Assembly (NCBI GenBank): GCA_002482865.1
Contig: DLGU01000063.1
Coordinates: forward strand, 1-18,345
Reading direction: 5' to 3'
Length of the DNA stretch: 18,345 bases
DNA from: Porphyrobacter sp. UBA7686
GTDB taxonomy: Bacteria; Pseudomonadota; Alphaproteobacteria; Sphingomonadales; Sphingomonadaceae
The notes under the pieces are model-generated. The model searched no databases and was not told the DNA's origin. It saw nothing but the letters and a program-made list of their open reading frames with translations. This document shows positions 8,497 through 15,990 of this stretch, in pieces (the first letter of the stretch is position 1; every line of letters begins with the position of its first letter). The position numbers and the translations under genes are program-made.

Positions 8497-8504
8497 ATTG
8501 TCAA
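8477..8504 (-). promoter_or_regulatory. Predicted promoter of the RND efflux operon
   Basis: On the minus strand a consensus -35 TTGACA (plus-strand 8499-8504) is followed by a 16-bp spacer and a weak -10 TACACC (8477-8482, 3 of 6). The -10 and most of the spacer lie inside the 20-bp operator. Transcription would begin near 8470, giving a leader of about 36 nt before the adaptor ATG. The -35 is clear; the -10 assignment is tentative. Confidence 0.5.
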
Positions 8505-8535
8505 TCTCCTCCGCACCGCCGAGAGCCGTTTCGCC

Positions 8536-9168
8536 ATGACGCCACTGCCTGACGACTTGAGACTGGATCGACGCCGCAAGGCGATCATCGCGGCCGCGCG
8601 GGAGCTTTTCGTCGAACAAGGCTACGAACGTGCGACTCTCGCCGAGATCGTCACCCGCGCCGGAGGATCGCTGGCGACCGTGTACAAATTGTTCGGCAAC
8701 AAGGACCAATTGCTCGAAGCGGTGGTGTTCGAAAGCGCCGGATCGGGCGAGGCCGTGATCCGCGAGGCGGCCGCAGCCGGACTGGCGCCTGTGCCAACCT
8801 TGCACCGCATCGCCAAGGGGCTGCACGAACACTTCCTCGACCCCGAAGTGATCGCGCTGGTGCGAATCGTGATCGCCCGCAGCATCAGCGATCCGCAATT
8901 CGCCCGCCAGTTCTTTGAACGCACCGCCAACCCGACCCGTGACGCGCTGGAAACGGTGTTTGCGCGCTGGCAGGCGGATGGCGTGGCGATGGACGGCACC
9001 CCCGGCTTCCTTGCAGAAATGTTTATGGGTCTGTTCGTCAGCGACCTGCAAACCCAGGCGATCAGCCACGGCTTAGGCATCAGCCCCTTGCCCGACCGCC
9101 TTCAGGAGCGGACAAACTTCTTTATCGCCGCCGCAGGGATCAACCAGCTTGCGGAGTCTGCGGCCTGA
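8536..9168 (+). CDS. TetR/AcrR-family repressor, likely local regulator of the RND pump
   Basis: This 210-residue regulator starts at the ATG at 8536. Upstream in-frame TTG codons (such as 8452) were rejected because translation from them would run through the operator, and GAGAG at 8521-8525 gives a ribosome site about 10 nt before this ATG. The N-terminal DNA-binding part is RRKAIIAAARELFVEQGYERATL followed by the HTH AEIVTRAGGSLATVYKLFGNKDQLLEAV (about 37-64). The C-terminal half, with ARQFFERTANPTRDALETVFARW, resembles the AefR-like C-terminal domain. Its position, divergent from a complete RND operon, strongly suggests ligand-relieved repression of that pump and of itself through 8477-8496. 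Its last 29 bp overlap the convergent PepSY-type gene. Confidence 0.9.
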   Translation: MTPLPDDLRLDRRRKAIIAAARELFVEQGYERATLAEIVTRAGGSLATVYKLFGNKDQLLEAVVFESAGSGEAVIREAAAAGLAPVPTLHRIAKGLHEHFLDPEVIALVRIVIARSISDPQFARQFFERTANPTRDALETVFARWQADGVAMDGTPGFLAEMFMGLFVSDLQTQAISHGLGISPLPDRLQERTNFFIAAAGINQLAESAA

Positions 9169-10222
9169 CTGCCGCGATGCGCGGCGCTGTGCGGCCCTTC
9201 CAGAAGGTCACCACGGCCAGACTGCCCAGCAGGGACAGCCCAATCCCCGCAAGCGTCATCACGATCCGCAGCGGCAGCGCCAGCGCGCTGTCTGCCATCC
9301 GCGCCGAATGCAGCGGATAGAGCGCATTGCCAGCCCTCACGGCGAGCGGTGCGGCGGGGGCGTCGCGCGCCAGCAGGATCGTGCCATCACCCGCGAGGGT
9401 CAGCGTGGTTCTGCCATTGGGATGCCACTCGGACGGACGGCGCAAGCGGATCGTCACAGCCTCGCCCGCAGCCTTGGGCCACACGATCATCCGCGCCGTA
9501 GCATCGGGAAAGCGGGTGCGAGCGGCGGCGAGCAGCGCGGGCCAGTCTGCCTCAGCGCTAGAGGGAGACGAGGGCGGCTTCGCCTGCCACGCATCAACCT
9601 TACCCGCAGAGGAAAGCGGGGAGAGCACCGCCTGGCCCAAGGGCCTCAGCACCATCAGAGCGCCAGTGATTGCAGCGAGCAGGATCGGCAGCGCCAGCAC
9701 TGCGCCAATGTCACGGTGGTGGCGGATAATTGCTGGCCGGGTCATCCGGGCAGGCAGCGCGCGCCACTGGAATGTGCGCCGCGTCGGCCACCACAGGATC
9801 ACACCGGTGATGCAGAACAGCGCAGCCGCAATTCCGAGCCAACCGGCAACCAGCTCACCCGTCTCGCCAGCGAGCAGGTGGTGGTGGAGATCGAACAACC
9901 AGGTCTCAGGCCGGTCCCACGTGCTGCCCCAACGCGCCAGCAACGTTCCGTCGTGCGCGAGGTAGGCACCCCCGCCTTCGGGTAACCCCGCCTGCGCCAC
10001 GCCGAATTCAGCGGACGGCAGCGTGACATAGCCTGCCCCGAGTTTCTCGCCCGCGGCGATAATCGCCAGCGTTTCGGCCTCGCTGGGCGCGCGCGGGGTT
10101 TGTGCCACGCTCACCCACCACGGCTTCCACAGCAGCAGCGCCCCGCTCAGCCCAAGCACCGCCAGGCCGAGGCCGATCAGCCCGCCCATCCAGCGATGCA
10201 GCAGGACCAGCGCAGCCCGCAT
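9140..10222 (-). CDS. PepSY-associated four-helix membrane protein, putative ferrisiderophore reductase
   Basis: This 360-residue inner-membrane protein has four predicted helices at about 12-32, 123-146, 173-193 and 316-341, with a periplasmic PepSY-like region between helices 3 and 4. Family histidines are visible: H9 in LLHRWMG, H113-H115 in FDLHHHLLAGETGE, H168-H169 in IRHHRDIGAV and H305 in LYPLHSARM. In the related FoxB of Pseudomonas aeruginosa, such a protein binds haem in the membrane and reduces iron bound to a siderophore. The same job is likely here because the gene follows a TonB-dependent receptor gene with a 1-nt stop/start overlap (TGATG at 10220-10224), implying co-translation and shared iron control. 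Which histidines bind haem is inferred. Confidence 0.83.
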   Translation of the reverse strand: MRAALVLLHRWMGGLIGLGLAVLGLSGALLLWKPWWVSVAQTPRAPSEAETLAIIAAGEKLGAGYVTLPSAEFGVAQAGLPEGGGAYLAHDGTLLARWGSTWDRPETWLFDLHHHLLAGETGELVAGWLGIAAALFCITGVILWWPTRRTFQWRALPARMTRPAIIRHHRDIGAVLALPILLAAITGALMVLRPLGQAVLSPLSSAGKVDAWQAKPPSSPSSAEADWPALLAAARTRFPDATARMIVWPKAAGEAVTIRLRRPSEWHPNGRTTLTLAGDGTILLARDAPAAPLAVRAGNALYPLHSARMADSALALPLRIVMTLAGIGLSLLGSLAVVTFWKGRTAPRIAAVRPQTPQAG

Positions 10223-12357
10223 CAGAAGCTACCAAGCCAGCCAAGCGTCACCGTCCGCCCGCGTCCGGCAAAGAAGCGCAGGTTATCGGTCGGGCGCTGG
10301 GTGTCGGAGTTGTAGTCGATATACTGTCGGTCGAGCAGATTTTGCCCGGCGAGCGTGAAGCTGCCGAAATCGGTCGCCACGCTGACCGCGCCGTCGAGCA
10401 GGTGGAAGCCCTCAAAGTCGTTGCGAGGATCGCCGCCGTCAAACCGCTTGGAGAAATGGGTTCGCGATTGCAGGCGCAGGTTGACCGGCCCCAGCGCCCA
10501 GTCCGCTGACAGGTTGAGCCGGTCAGGCCCGATATTGGCCCCGTCCAGATCAGCATTGACCACCCCGTCTCCATTGGTGTCGACCCGGCCATTCATATGC
10601 GCATAGCCAACGCCGAGCCGCAGGCCGGGGATCGGCGTAGCTGTGGTGAGGTTCAACTCCAGCCCCTCGATCTCGATCCGCTGGCGCTGCACTTCGAACA
10701 CATCGCCGACCAGTACGAGCAATTGGCCCTCGTCACTGTCCGACCAGTAGTAGGTCGCGCTCGCCTCGATCGGCCCGCGATTGACCTCGATCCCGATCTC
10801 ACGGTTATCGGCCACCACCGGCGCAATATCGAGGAAGGCGTCGAGGTCGACATTCGGCGTGCGGACCGCGCGGGTGATGCGGCCAACATCGGGCACGGTA
10901 TAGCCCTGCGCATAGCTGGCATAGGCGCGGATGCCGGGGGTCGGCTCGATCACGATCCCGCCATTGGGCAGCACCCGGTCAAAGCTGGGCGTGCCGCCGC
11001 CAACCTGTTGCGGGCCGTAGAACCACAGGGTCTGATAGTCGGGAATATCAATTTCGACATTCTCCCAGCGCACGCCGCCCGCCAGCCGGACCTTGCCGTC
11101 CCACAATGCGAGGTTGGCCTGGCCGAACGGCGCGATGGAGCGGTAATCGGTCGGCGGCACCCACGCGCGGTCGGTCGCGGCGAGTTTCTGGACGGTCGAA
11201 TCGTTGAGCAGGTCGATCCCGGCCACGATGTTGAGCGGACCAAAGCCGCGCTCCCAGCTGGCGTTGACTCCCCACTTGCGGCTGATGTTCTGCGACTGGT
11301 CGAACAGGGTGCCGACCGGGGCGATGGCCGGGTCCTGAAAATCGGCGAAGGTGCCGCCGCCGTAGATATCTGCGGTGCGATTCCAGAAACCACGCACCCG
11401 CAGCGCGCCGCCGGCGAGATCATCGGCGGTCAGCGTCAGGGCGAGGCTTTCGGCAAGGTTCTCGGGCGCTTCGCCTGGCACGATACCTGCCGCGCCGGTG
11501 GAGGGCAGGCCGGTGGCGCGGTTGCCGTTCACCGCGATCAAATCACCGTCACCCTGCAAGCGGAAGCGCTGACCCATTGCTTCGAGCCTGATACCTTCGC
11601 CCAGTTCCACGCCAGCCTTGGCGAAGAAGCTGAGGCTGTCCGAATCCATCAGATCGCCCTGCGTGCCATCCGGCGCAATCCGACGCTCCCGTGCATCGCG
11701 GAACACGCCGCGCCGTTCGTAAGCTGCGCCGACCACAGCGTCGAACGCGCCTGACCGGTTGGCGATCAACGCGCCGACCTTCCCGCCGAAGCCGTCGCTG
11801 CGGAAGCCGCTTTCGGCGGTGCCTTGCAGGATCGTGCGGGCGCTCCAGCCGTCTTGGGCGGGGGCAGAGACGGTGACCTGATTGATCACCCCGCCCGTTC
11901 CGCCGATGCCCTGCAGCGCGTTGGAGCCGAGGATCAGTTCGACCCGGTCGATGAAGAACGGGTCAATGGTGAACCCGTCGCGCGATCCATCGCGCAAAGG
12001 TGCCGTCTGAGGAATGCCGTCAATCGCAAACAGGGGCGAGCGGCCGCGCAGTGTCTCGCCCTGCCCGGTCAATTTCTGGCGCGAGGGTGAAAAGCTGGGG
12101 GTGAGCGCGGCGACCGCGTCCACCACCGAGCCCGAGATCTGTAGCTGTCGCTCAAGCGTTTCGCGGTCGATCACATCGGCCGTCAGCGGCAGGGCGGTGA
12201 CCGGCAGATTGGTGCGAGCAGCGGTGACGATGATCGGCTCGGCCGCCTGATCCTCCGCGCTGTCCGGGGCCAAGCCAGATACGTCAGCAATCTCTGCGGC
12301 CTGAGCGGACGCGGCAAAGGGGATAAAGGCCGCAGACAGCAGCAGTGCGAGGCGCAT
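10222..12357 (-). CDS. TonB-dependent outer-membrane receptor, likely ferrisiderophore
   Basis: This is a 711-residue outer-membrane receptor. I start it at the ATG at 12357, where an AGGAG ribosome site (12368-12372) lies 10 nt upstream and a signal peptide MRLALLLSAAFIPFAASAQA begins. A longer reading from a TTG at 12387 would start inside the regulatory palindrome and bury the signal peptide. After the signal, EPIIVTAAR is a likely TonB box. The plug follows (about 50-170), with LRGRSPLFAIDGIPQT and VELILGSNALQGIGGTGGVINQVT. The rest is a 22-strand-type barrel ending in an aromatic C-terminus (GWLGSF). Near the C-terminus, D593-T-N-G-D-G-V-V-N-A-D-L-D605 looks like a dockerin/EF-hand calcium loop. 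The upstream Fur-like dyad and the downstream PepSY reductase support an iron substrate, though the exact ligand is unknown. Confidence 0.92.
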   Translation of the reverse strand: MRLALLLSAAFIPFAASAQAAEIADVSGLAPDSAEDQAAEPIIVTAARTNLPVTALPLTADVIDRETLERQLQISGSVVDAVAALTPSFSPSRQKLTGQGETLRGRSPLFAIDGIPQTAPLRDGSRDGFTIDPFFIDRVELILGSNALQGIGGTGGVINQVTVSAPAQDGWSARTILQGTAESGFRSDGFGGKVGALIANRSGAFDAVVGAAYERRGVFRDARERRIAPDGTQGDLMDSDSLSFFAKAGVELGEGIRLEAMGQRFRLQGDGDLIAVNGNRATGLPSTGAAGIVPGEAPENLAESLALTLTADDLAGGALRVRGFWNRTADIYGGGTFADFQDPAIAPVGTLFDQSQNISRKWGVNASWERGFGPLNIVAGIDLLNDSTVQKLAATDRAWVPPTDYRSIAPFGQANLALWDGKVRLAGGVRWENVEIDIPDYQTLWFYGPQQVGGGTPSFDRVLPNGGIVIEPTPGIRAYASYAQGYTVPDVGRITRAVRTPNVDLDAFLDIAPVVADNREIGIEVNRGPIEASATYYWSDSDEGQLLVLVGDVFEVQRQRIEIEGLELNLTTATPIPGLRLGVGYAHMNGRVDTNGDGVVNADLDGANIGPDRLNLSADWALGPVNLRLQSRTHFSKRFDGGDPRNDFEGFHLLDGAVSVATDFGSFTLAGQNLLDRQYIDYNSDTQRPTDNLRFFAGRGRTVTLGWLGSF

Positions 12358-12371
12358 CGGTGAATCGCTCC

Positions 12372-12408
12372 TGATAATCATTCGCAAGCCTATTGCGGAT
12401 GATTATCA
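12372..12408. promoter_or_regulatory. 37-bp inverted repeat of two Fur-box-like arms
   Basis: Two 16-bp arms, TGATAATCATTCGCAA and the inverted copy TTGCGGATGATTATCA, are separated by 5 bp and differ at one position. Each arm holds the heptamer TGATAAT plus a partial second heptamer of the 7-1-7 Fur consensus. The site begins 15 bp upstream of the receptor ATG and touches its ribosome site. Iron-loaded Fur probably represses the receptor and PepSY genes here. A weak minus-strand promoter with -35 TTGCCT (12412-12417) and -10 AATAGG (12389-12394) would be covered by it. Confidence 0.75.
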
Positions 12409-12467
12409 ATAAGGCAATCGCTTTCTGCGCTCGCTCTGCCCTGTCTGCTATCTAGCGGAGTTTTCCC

Positions 12468-15400
12468 CTACCCAGCGTCCCCATCAGCATGGCCGCGGCC
12501 TTCCTGCGTGGCCGCTTCCGATCCGCCCGCGCCGTTGCCGCCATTGGCTTCCCACCAATAGGGTTGGCGCGTCGCGGTGCCGGTGCCGACCTCGTTCAGC
12601 GTCTTGGCATCATACAGCCGCCCGCCGAGCATCACCTGTTCGATATTGTCTGAATTGGCGATGTCGGTGCTGGGATCGTCGGTCAGGATCACGAGGTCAG
12701 CCAGCTTGCCCACCTCGATGCTGCCAATGTCCTTCGCCATGCCGAGCGACTGGGCCGAGGTGATCGTGCCCGCCTTCAGCGCTTCGATCGGCGTCATCCC
12801 GCCGCGCACGAAGCTCCACAGCTCCCAATGCGCGCCGATACCGGCCTGCTGGCCATGCGCGCCAATGCTGACCTTGACGCCGCGCTGCGCCAGCTTGCGC
12901 GCCTCGCGGGCGTTGTCGTCATCGACGAAGGCCCAATCGGGCGCCTTGGTGCGGCGGCCGGTTTCAGCCAGCAGCATCTTGGGCGGGGTGTGCACCATCA
13001 GCGGGTTTTCCCAGACGTTGGTCGCCTGCCGCCAATAGGGATCGCCCGCCAACCCGCCATAGGTCACCACCAACGTGGGGGTGTAATTGCTGTTCGACTG
13101 GCTGAAGAATTGCAGCACGTCTTCGTAGAACACATCGACCGGGACATTGTGCTCGATGGTCGAATTGCCGTCCGCGACGAGGTTCATGTCCATCCCGAAC
13201 AGCGATCCGCCCTCGGCCACGACCAGCATGTTCTCGGCTGCCGCGGCGCGGGCGACCATCTGGCGCTGTTCGCGCCGGGGCTGGTTGTAGTTCTTGACCG
13301 AGATGCCACCCTGCGCCTTGATCCGGCGCACATGGGCGAGCGCATCATCATAGGTGTCGATCCGCGCATACACATCCGGCGCCTTGGCCCCGTAGATGAT
13401 CTCCCCGGTCGAGAAGATACGCGGGCCAAGCGTCAACCCCGCACGCTGGCGTTCGGCGGCGGCGAACACAGTGCTCGCCTGGCTCGACGGGTTGTGCACG
13501 GTGGTCACACCCAGTGCCAGATCCTGCAGCAGCGACCAGTTCTGCTGTGGGATCAGATCGCCGACGCCGTAGCCGCCGTGGGCGTGGGCATCGACAAGGC
13601 CGGGCATGATGGTCTTGCCGCTGGCGTCGACAAAACGTGTGCCTTCGGGGAAGGCCATCTTCACGACCGTCGCATCATAGACGCCGGTGATCCGGTCGCC
13701 GGTGATGACGATCATCCCGTTTTCGATAACGCCCGCATCCTCCGCGCCAAGGCCCGCGCGCATCGTCAACACCCGCGCGCCGGTGATCACTGTGGTGCCG
13801 GATGGCTTGGCCGCCTGCACCGTCACGCCGAGCGGAATGCCCATAGTTGGCGGCGTAAAGGGCTTGGTCTTGTCCGCGTCTGTCTTGGGCGCAGCGGGGA
13901 AGAATTCGGCGACCTTGGCGCTCTGCAAGCTCGGGCCGATCGACCAGAACAGCGTCTCGCCGCCGCCCGACCAGCCGAGGTAATCCGCGCCTCCGGTGCT
14001 GACCTTGGTAACGGGGATCGACCCGCCGGTCTCGCTCACATCCACCGGCTTGCCGCCGGGGATCAAGGGCATCGCGAACACTTCGTAGTTCTGGCGGAAA
14101 GCGATGGTGCGGCCATCGGGCGCGATGCGCAGGTCATTGGCCAGATCGCCCTTGGCGTGGACGCGCTTGGCTTCCCCGTTGAGGTCGGTCGAGACCAACG
14201 CCAGCCCGCTACCTTCGCGCGCGAGCATGAACAGGCGGTCGGACGCGGCGCCCCATTGCGGGTTCCCCCCGTCGCGCGTGACAAGCCGCGCCTCGCCGCC
14301 GCTGACCGGCATCACGTAAATCCCGGCATTCTCGGAATAGTCCGGCGCGGTCAGATATCCGCCCTCGCGCTTTTCAAAGGCGATCGTGGAGCCATCGGGC
14401 GAAAAGGCCAGATTGCCGAAATGTCCCGGCCCGGTCAGCACCCGGCGGTTCTGCCCGCTGGCATCGGCGATGACGATCTCGCCCAAGCTGGCATCGTTCC
14501 AGCGCACATACGCAAGGCTTGCTCCATCGCGGCTGAAGGCGGGGAAGGCCTCGAGCGCGTCGGCCGTGTCACCCGTCAGCGGCGCAGGCGCGTCCCTGCC
14601 CTTGGCCGATTTGCTGTGCAGCCGCCCGAGGCTTTCGAACACCACCCGGCTGCCATCGGGTGACAGCGTGGCAAAGCGCGGCATCGTGGTGACAAAGCTG
14701 TCCGGCGAGACGGCAATCTGGGGATGGGGCGCATCGGCCACCCCGCGCGTGTCGTTGATCGCAAAGGGGATCACCGCATGGCTCGATCCGTCGCGGACCA
14801 CCCGGTTGAGCTTCCCGCCCGCCCAGAACACCAGCCCCGAACTATCCGGCAGCCAATCAATATTGGGATAGACCCCGGTGACGGCCCAGGTTTCCTGCAC
14901 ATCAAGATCGAGCTTGCCGTAGATCATCCGCTCCCGCCCGCTGGCGAGGTCCTTCACCCACAGCTGGCTCTGGTCCTTGTCGCGCCGGACGAAAGCAAGT
15001 TCCTTGCCATCGGGCGAAGGCGCCGGGCGCACTGCGCCGCCATAGCCGCCAACCGCGGTGCTGACTTCGCCGGTCGCCAGATCGTGGCGCTCGATCGCAA
15101 AGATGCCCGCGTTGGAATCCTGCGCATATTCGAAGGTGTTTCCGGGCGTGGTGTTGCGGGTGTAATAGATCGCGCTGCCATCAGGCGCGAATACGGGCTC
15201 TCCCAATTCCTTCTGGAGCCGCTCATTGGCGCGCTCCACCACCTGCACCCCGCCGCCGCCGCTGACATGATAAAGCCAGATCTCGCCCGTCCCTGCGCTG
15301 CGTTCCGTGGTGAAGTGCTTCTTGGCAGCAATGAAGCGCCCGTCCGGCGACCAAGTCGGCTGATTGAGCAGGCGGAAATCTTCCTTGGTCACCTGCCGCT

Positions 15401-15788
15401 TGTCAGAGCCATCAGTGTTCATCACCCAGATGTTGTCCCCGCCGCCGCGATCCGAGGTGAAGGCGATGCGGCTGCCATCCGGCGAGAAGCGCGGTTGCAC
15501 ATCCCAAGCGAGGCCGTCCGCAATCCGCTTGGGCGTGCCGCCGGTGATTGGCATGGTGTAGATATCGCCGAGCAGCGTGAAGGCGATCGTCTGCCCATCG
15601 GGTGACACATCAACATCCATCCATGTGCCCTCGTCCGTCTTGATCGGCACCTGCTTGATGGTGGCACCCTTTGGCGCTTCGACGCTCCAGCTTTCCTCAG
15701 CCTTGGCGGCTTTGCCCTTGGACTGTGCGGCAAGCGGTGTGGCAATGCAGGCGGCCCCGGCAAGCAGGGCGGCGGCGATATGGCGCAT
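12468..15788 (-). CDS. Exported PD40/TolB-type propeller fused to amidohydrolase
   Basis: This 1106-residue protein has a signal peptide (MRHIAAALLAGAACIATPLAAQ) and so acts in the envelope. Residues about 55-620 hold at least seven PD40 repeats, each marked by SPDG-like turns (FSPDGSRIAFTSD, WSPDGRFIA, LSPDGSRVVFES, FSPDGSTIAFE), forming a TolB/prolyl-oligopeptidase-like propeller. Residues about 660-1075 are an amidohydrolase-superfamily barrel: H735 and H737 in VDAHAHGG, likely carboxylated K832 in SVKNYNQ, H880 in IEHNVP, and GKLADLVIL near the end. The usual beta-5 His is E859 (VVAEGGS) and the usual beta-8 Asp falls at GAHGQQ (H978). As I recall the family, these substitutions are shared by relatives. 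A peptidase or dipeptidase-like function is plausible but unproven. A strong AGGAGA site (15796-15801) lies 7 nt before the start. The C-terminal tail after YWWEANGG is Gly/Ala-rich. Confidence 0.9.
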   Translation of the reverse strand: MRHIAAALLAGAACIATPLAAQSKGKAAKAEESWSVEAPKGATIKQVPIKTDEGTWMDVDVSPDGQTIAFTLLGDIYTMPITGGTPKRIADGLAWDVQPRFSPDGSRIAFTSDRGGGDNIWVMNTDGSDKRQVTKEDFRLLNQPTWSPDGRFIAAKKHFTTERSAGTGEIWLYHVSGGGGVQVVERANERLQKELGEPVFAPDGSAIYYTRNTTPGNTFEYAQDSNAGIFAIERHDLATGEVSTAVGGYGGAVRPAPSPDGKELAFVRRDKDQSQLWVKDLASGRERMIYGKLDLDVQETWAVTGVYPNIDWLPDSSGLVFWAGGKLNRVVRDGSSHAVIPFAINDTRGVADAPHPQIAVSPDSFVTTMPRFATLSPDGSRVVFESLGRLHSKSAKGRDAPAPLTGDTADALEAFPAFSRDGASLAYVRWNDASLGEIVIADASGQNRRVLTGPGHFGNLAFSPDGSTIAFEKREGGYLTAPDYSENAGIYVMPVSGGEARLVTRDGGNPQWGAASDRLFMLAREGSGLALVSTDLNGEAKRVHAKGDLANDLRIAPDGRTIAFRQNYEVFAMPLIPGGKPVDVSETGGSIPVTKVSTGGADYLGWSGGGETLFWSIGPSLQSAKVAEFFPAAPKTDADKTKPFTPPTMGIPLGVTVQAAKPSGTTVITGARVLTMRAGLGAEDAGVIENGMIVITGDRITGVYDATVVKMAFPEGTRFVDASGKTIMPGLVDAHAHGGYGVGDLIPQQNWSLLQDLALGVTTVHNPSSQASTVFAAAERQRAGLTLGPRIFSTGEIIYGAKAPDVYARIDTYDDALAHVRRIKAQGGISVKNYNQPRREQRQMVARAAAAENMLVVAEGGSLFGMDMNLVADGNSTIEHNVPVDVFYEDVLQFFSQSNSNYTPTLVVTYGGLAGDPYWRQATNVWENPLMVHTPPKMLLAETGRRTKAPDWAFVDDDNAREARKLAQRGVKVSIGAHGQQAGIGAHWELWSFVRGGMTPIEALKAGTITSAQSLGMAKDIGSIEVGKLADLVILTDDPSTDIANSDNIEQVMLGGRLYDAKTLNEVGTGTATRQPYWWEANGGNGAGGSEAATQEGRGHADGDAG

Positions 15789-15951
15789 GGAAATGTCTCC
15801 TCTGTTGCGGCGGGAGACTAGCGGCGCGAAAGGATATTGCTAGGGGGCGGAATGCCGTTGGTCGATTAGCGGGAGCCTCCGCTGGAACGGCCCCGTCAGT
15901 ATTCATGCTTGAGCTTTGGCGGTTCTTGCCCGAACACCCACTCTGGCAAAC

Positions 15952-15971
15952 CGGCCTGGGACAACAGGCCG
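15952..15971 (+). other. Hairpin in the leader of the metalloprotease gene
   Basis: CGGCCTG and CAGGCCG form a perfect 7-bp stem with a 6-nt loop, ending 3 nt before the AGGGGA ribosome site (15975-15980). If transcribed it would sit just upstream of that site. The rest of the 202-bp gap (15789-15990) holds no gene, and I could not identify a convincing promoter for either divergent gene in it. Confidence 0.35.
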
Positions 15972-15990
15972 CAACAGGGGATGACTGACA

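Noticed and set aside
8452..8535. N-terminal extension of the second TetR protein from a TTG at 8452
   Set aside because: It would translate the operator and promoter region; the ATG at 8536 fits the family's usual N-terminus.
10597..11754. 385-codon plus-strand open frame
   Set aside because: It is antisense to the TonB receptor barrel and shows no family features.
12358..12387. N-terminal extension of the TonB receptor from a TTG at 12387
   Set aside because: It starts inside the Fur-like palindrome, lacks a ribosome site and would displace the signal peptide; the ATG at 12357 has AGGAG upstream.
12828..14663. 611-codon plus-strand open frame
   Set aside because: It is antisense to the amidohydrolase gene, has no recognisable domain, is rich in Arg/His/Gly as expected from antisense GC-rich codons, and the minus-strand gene is unmistakable.
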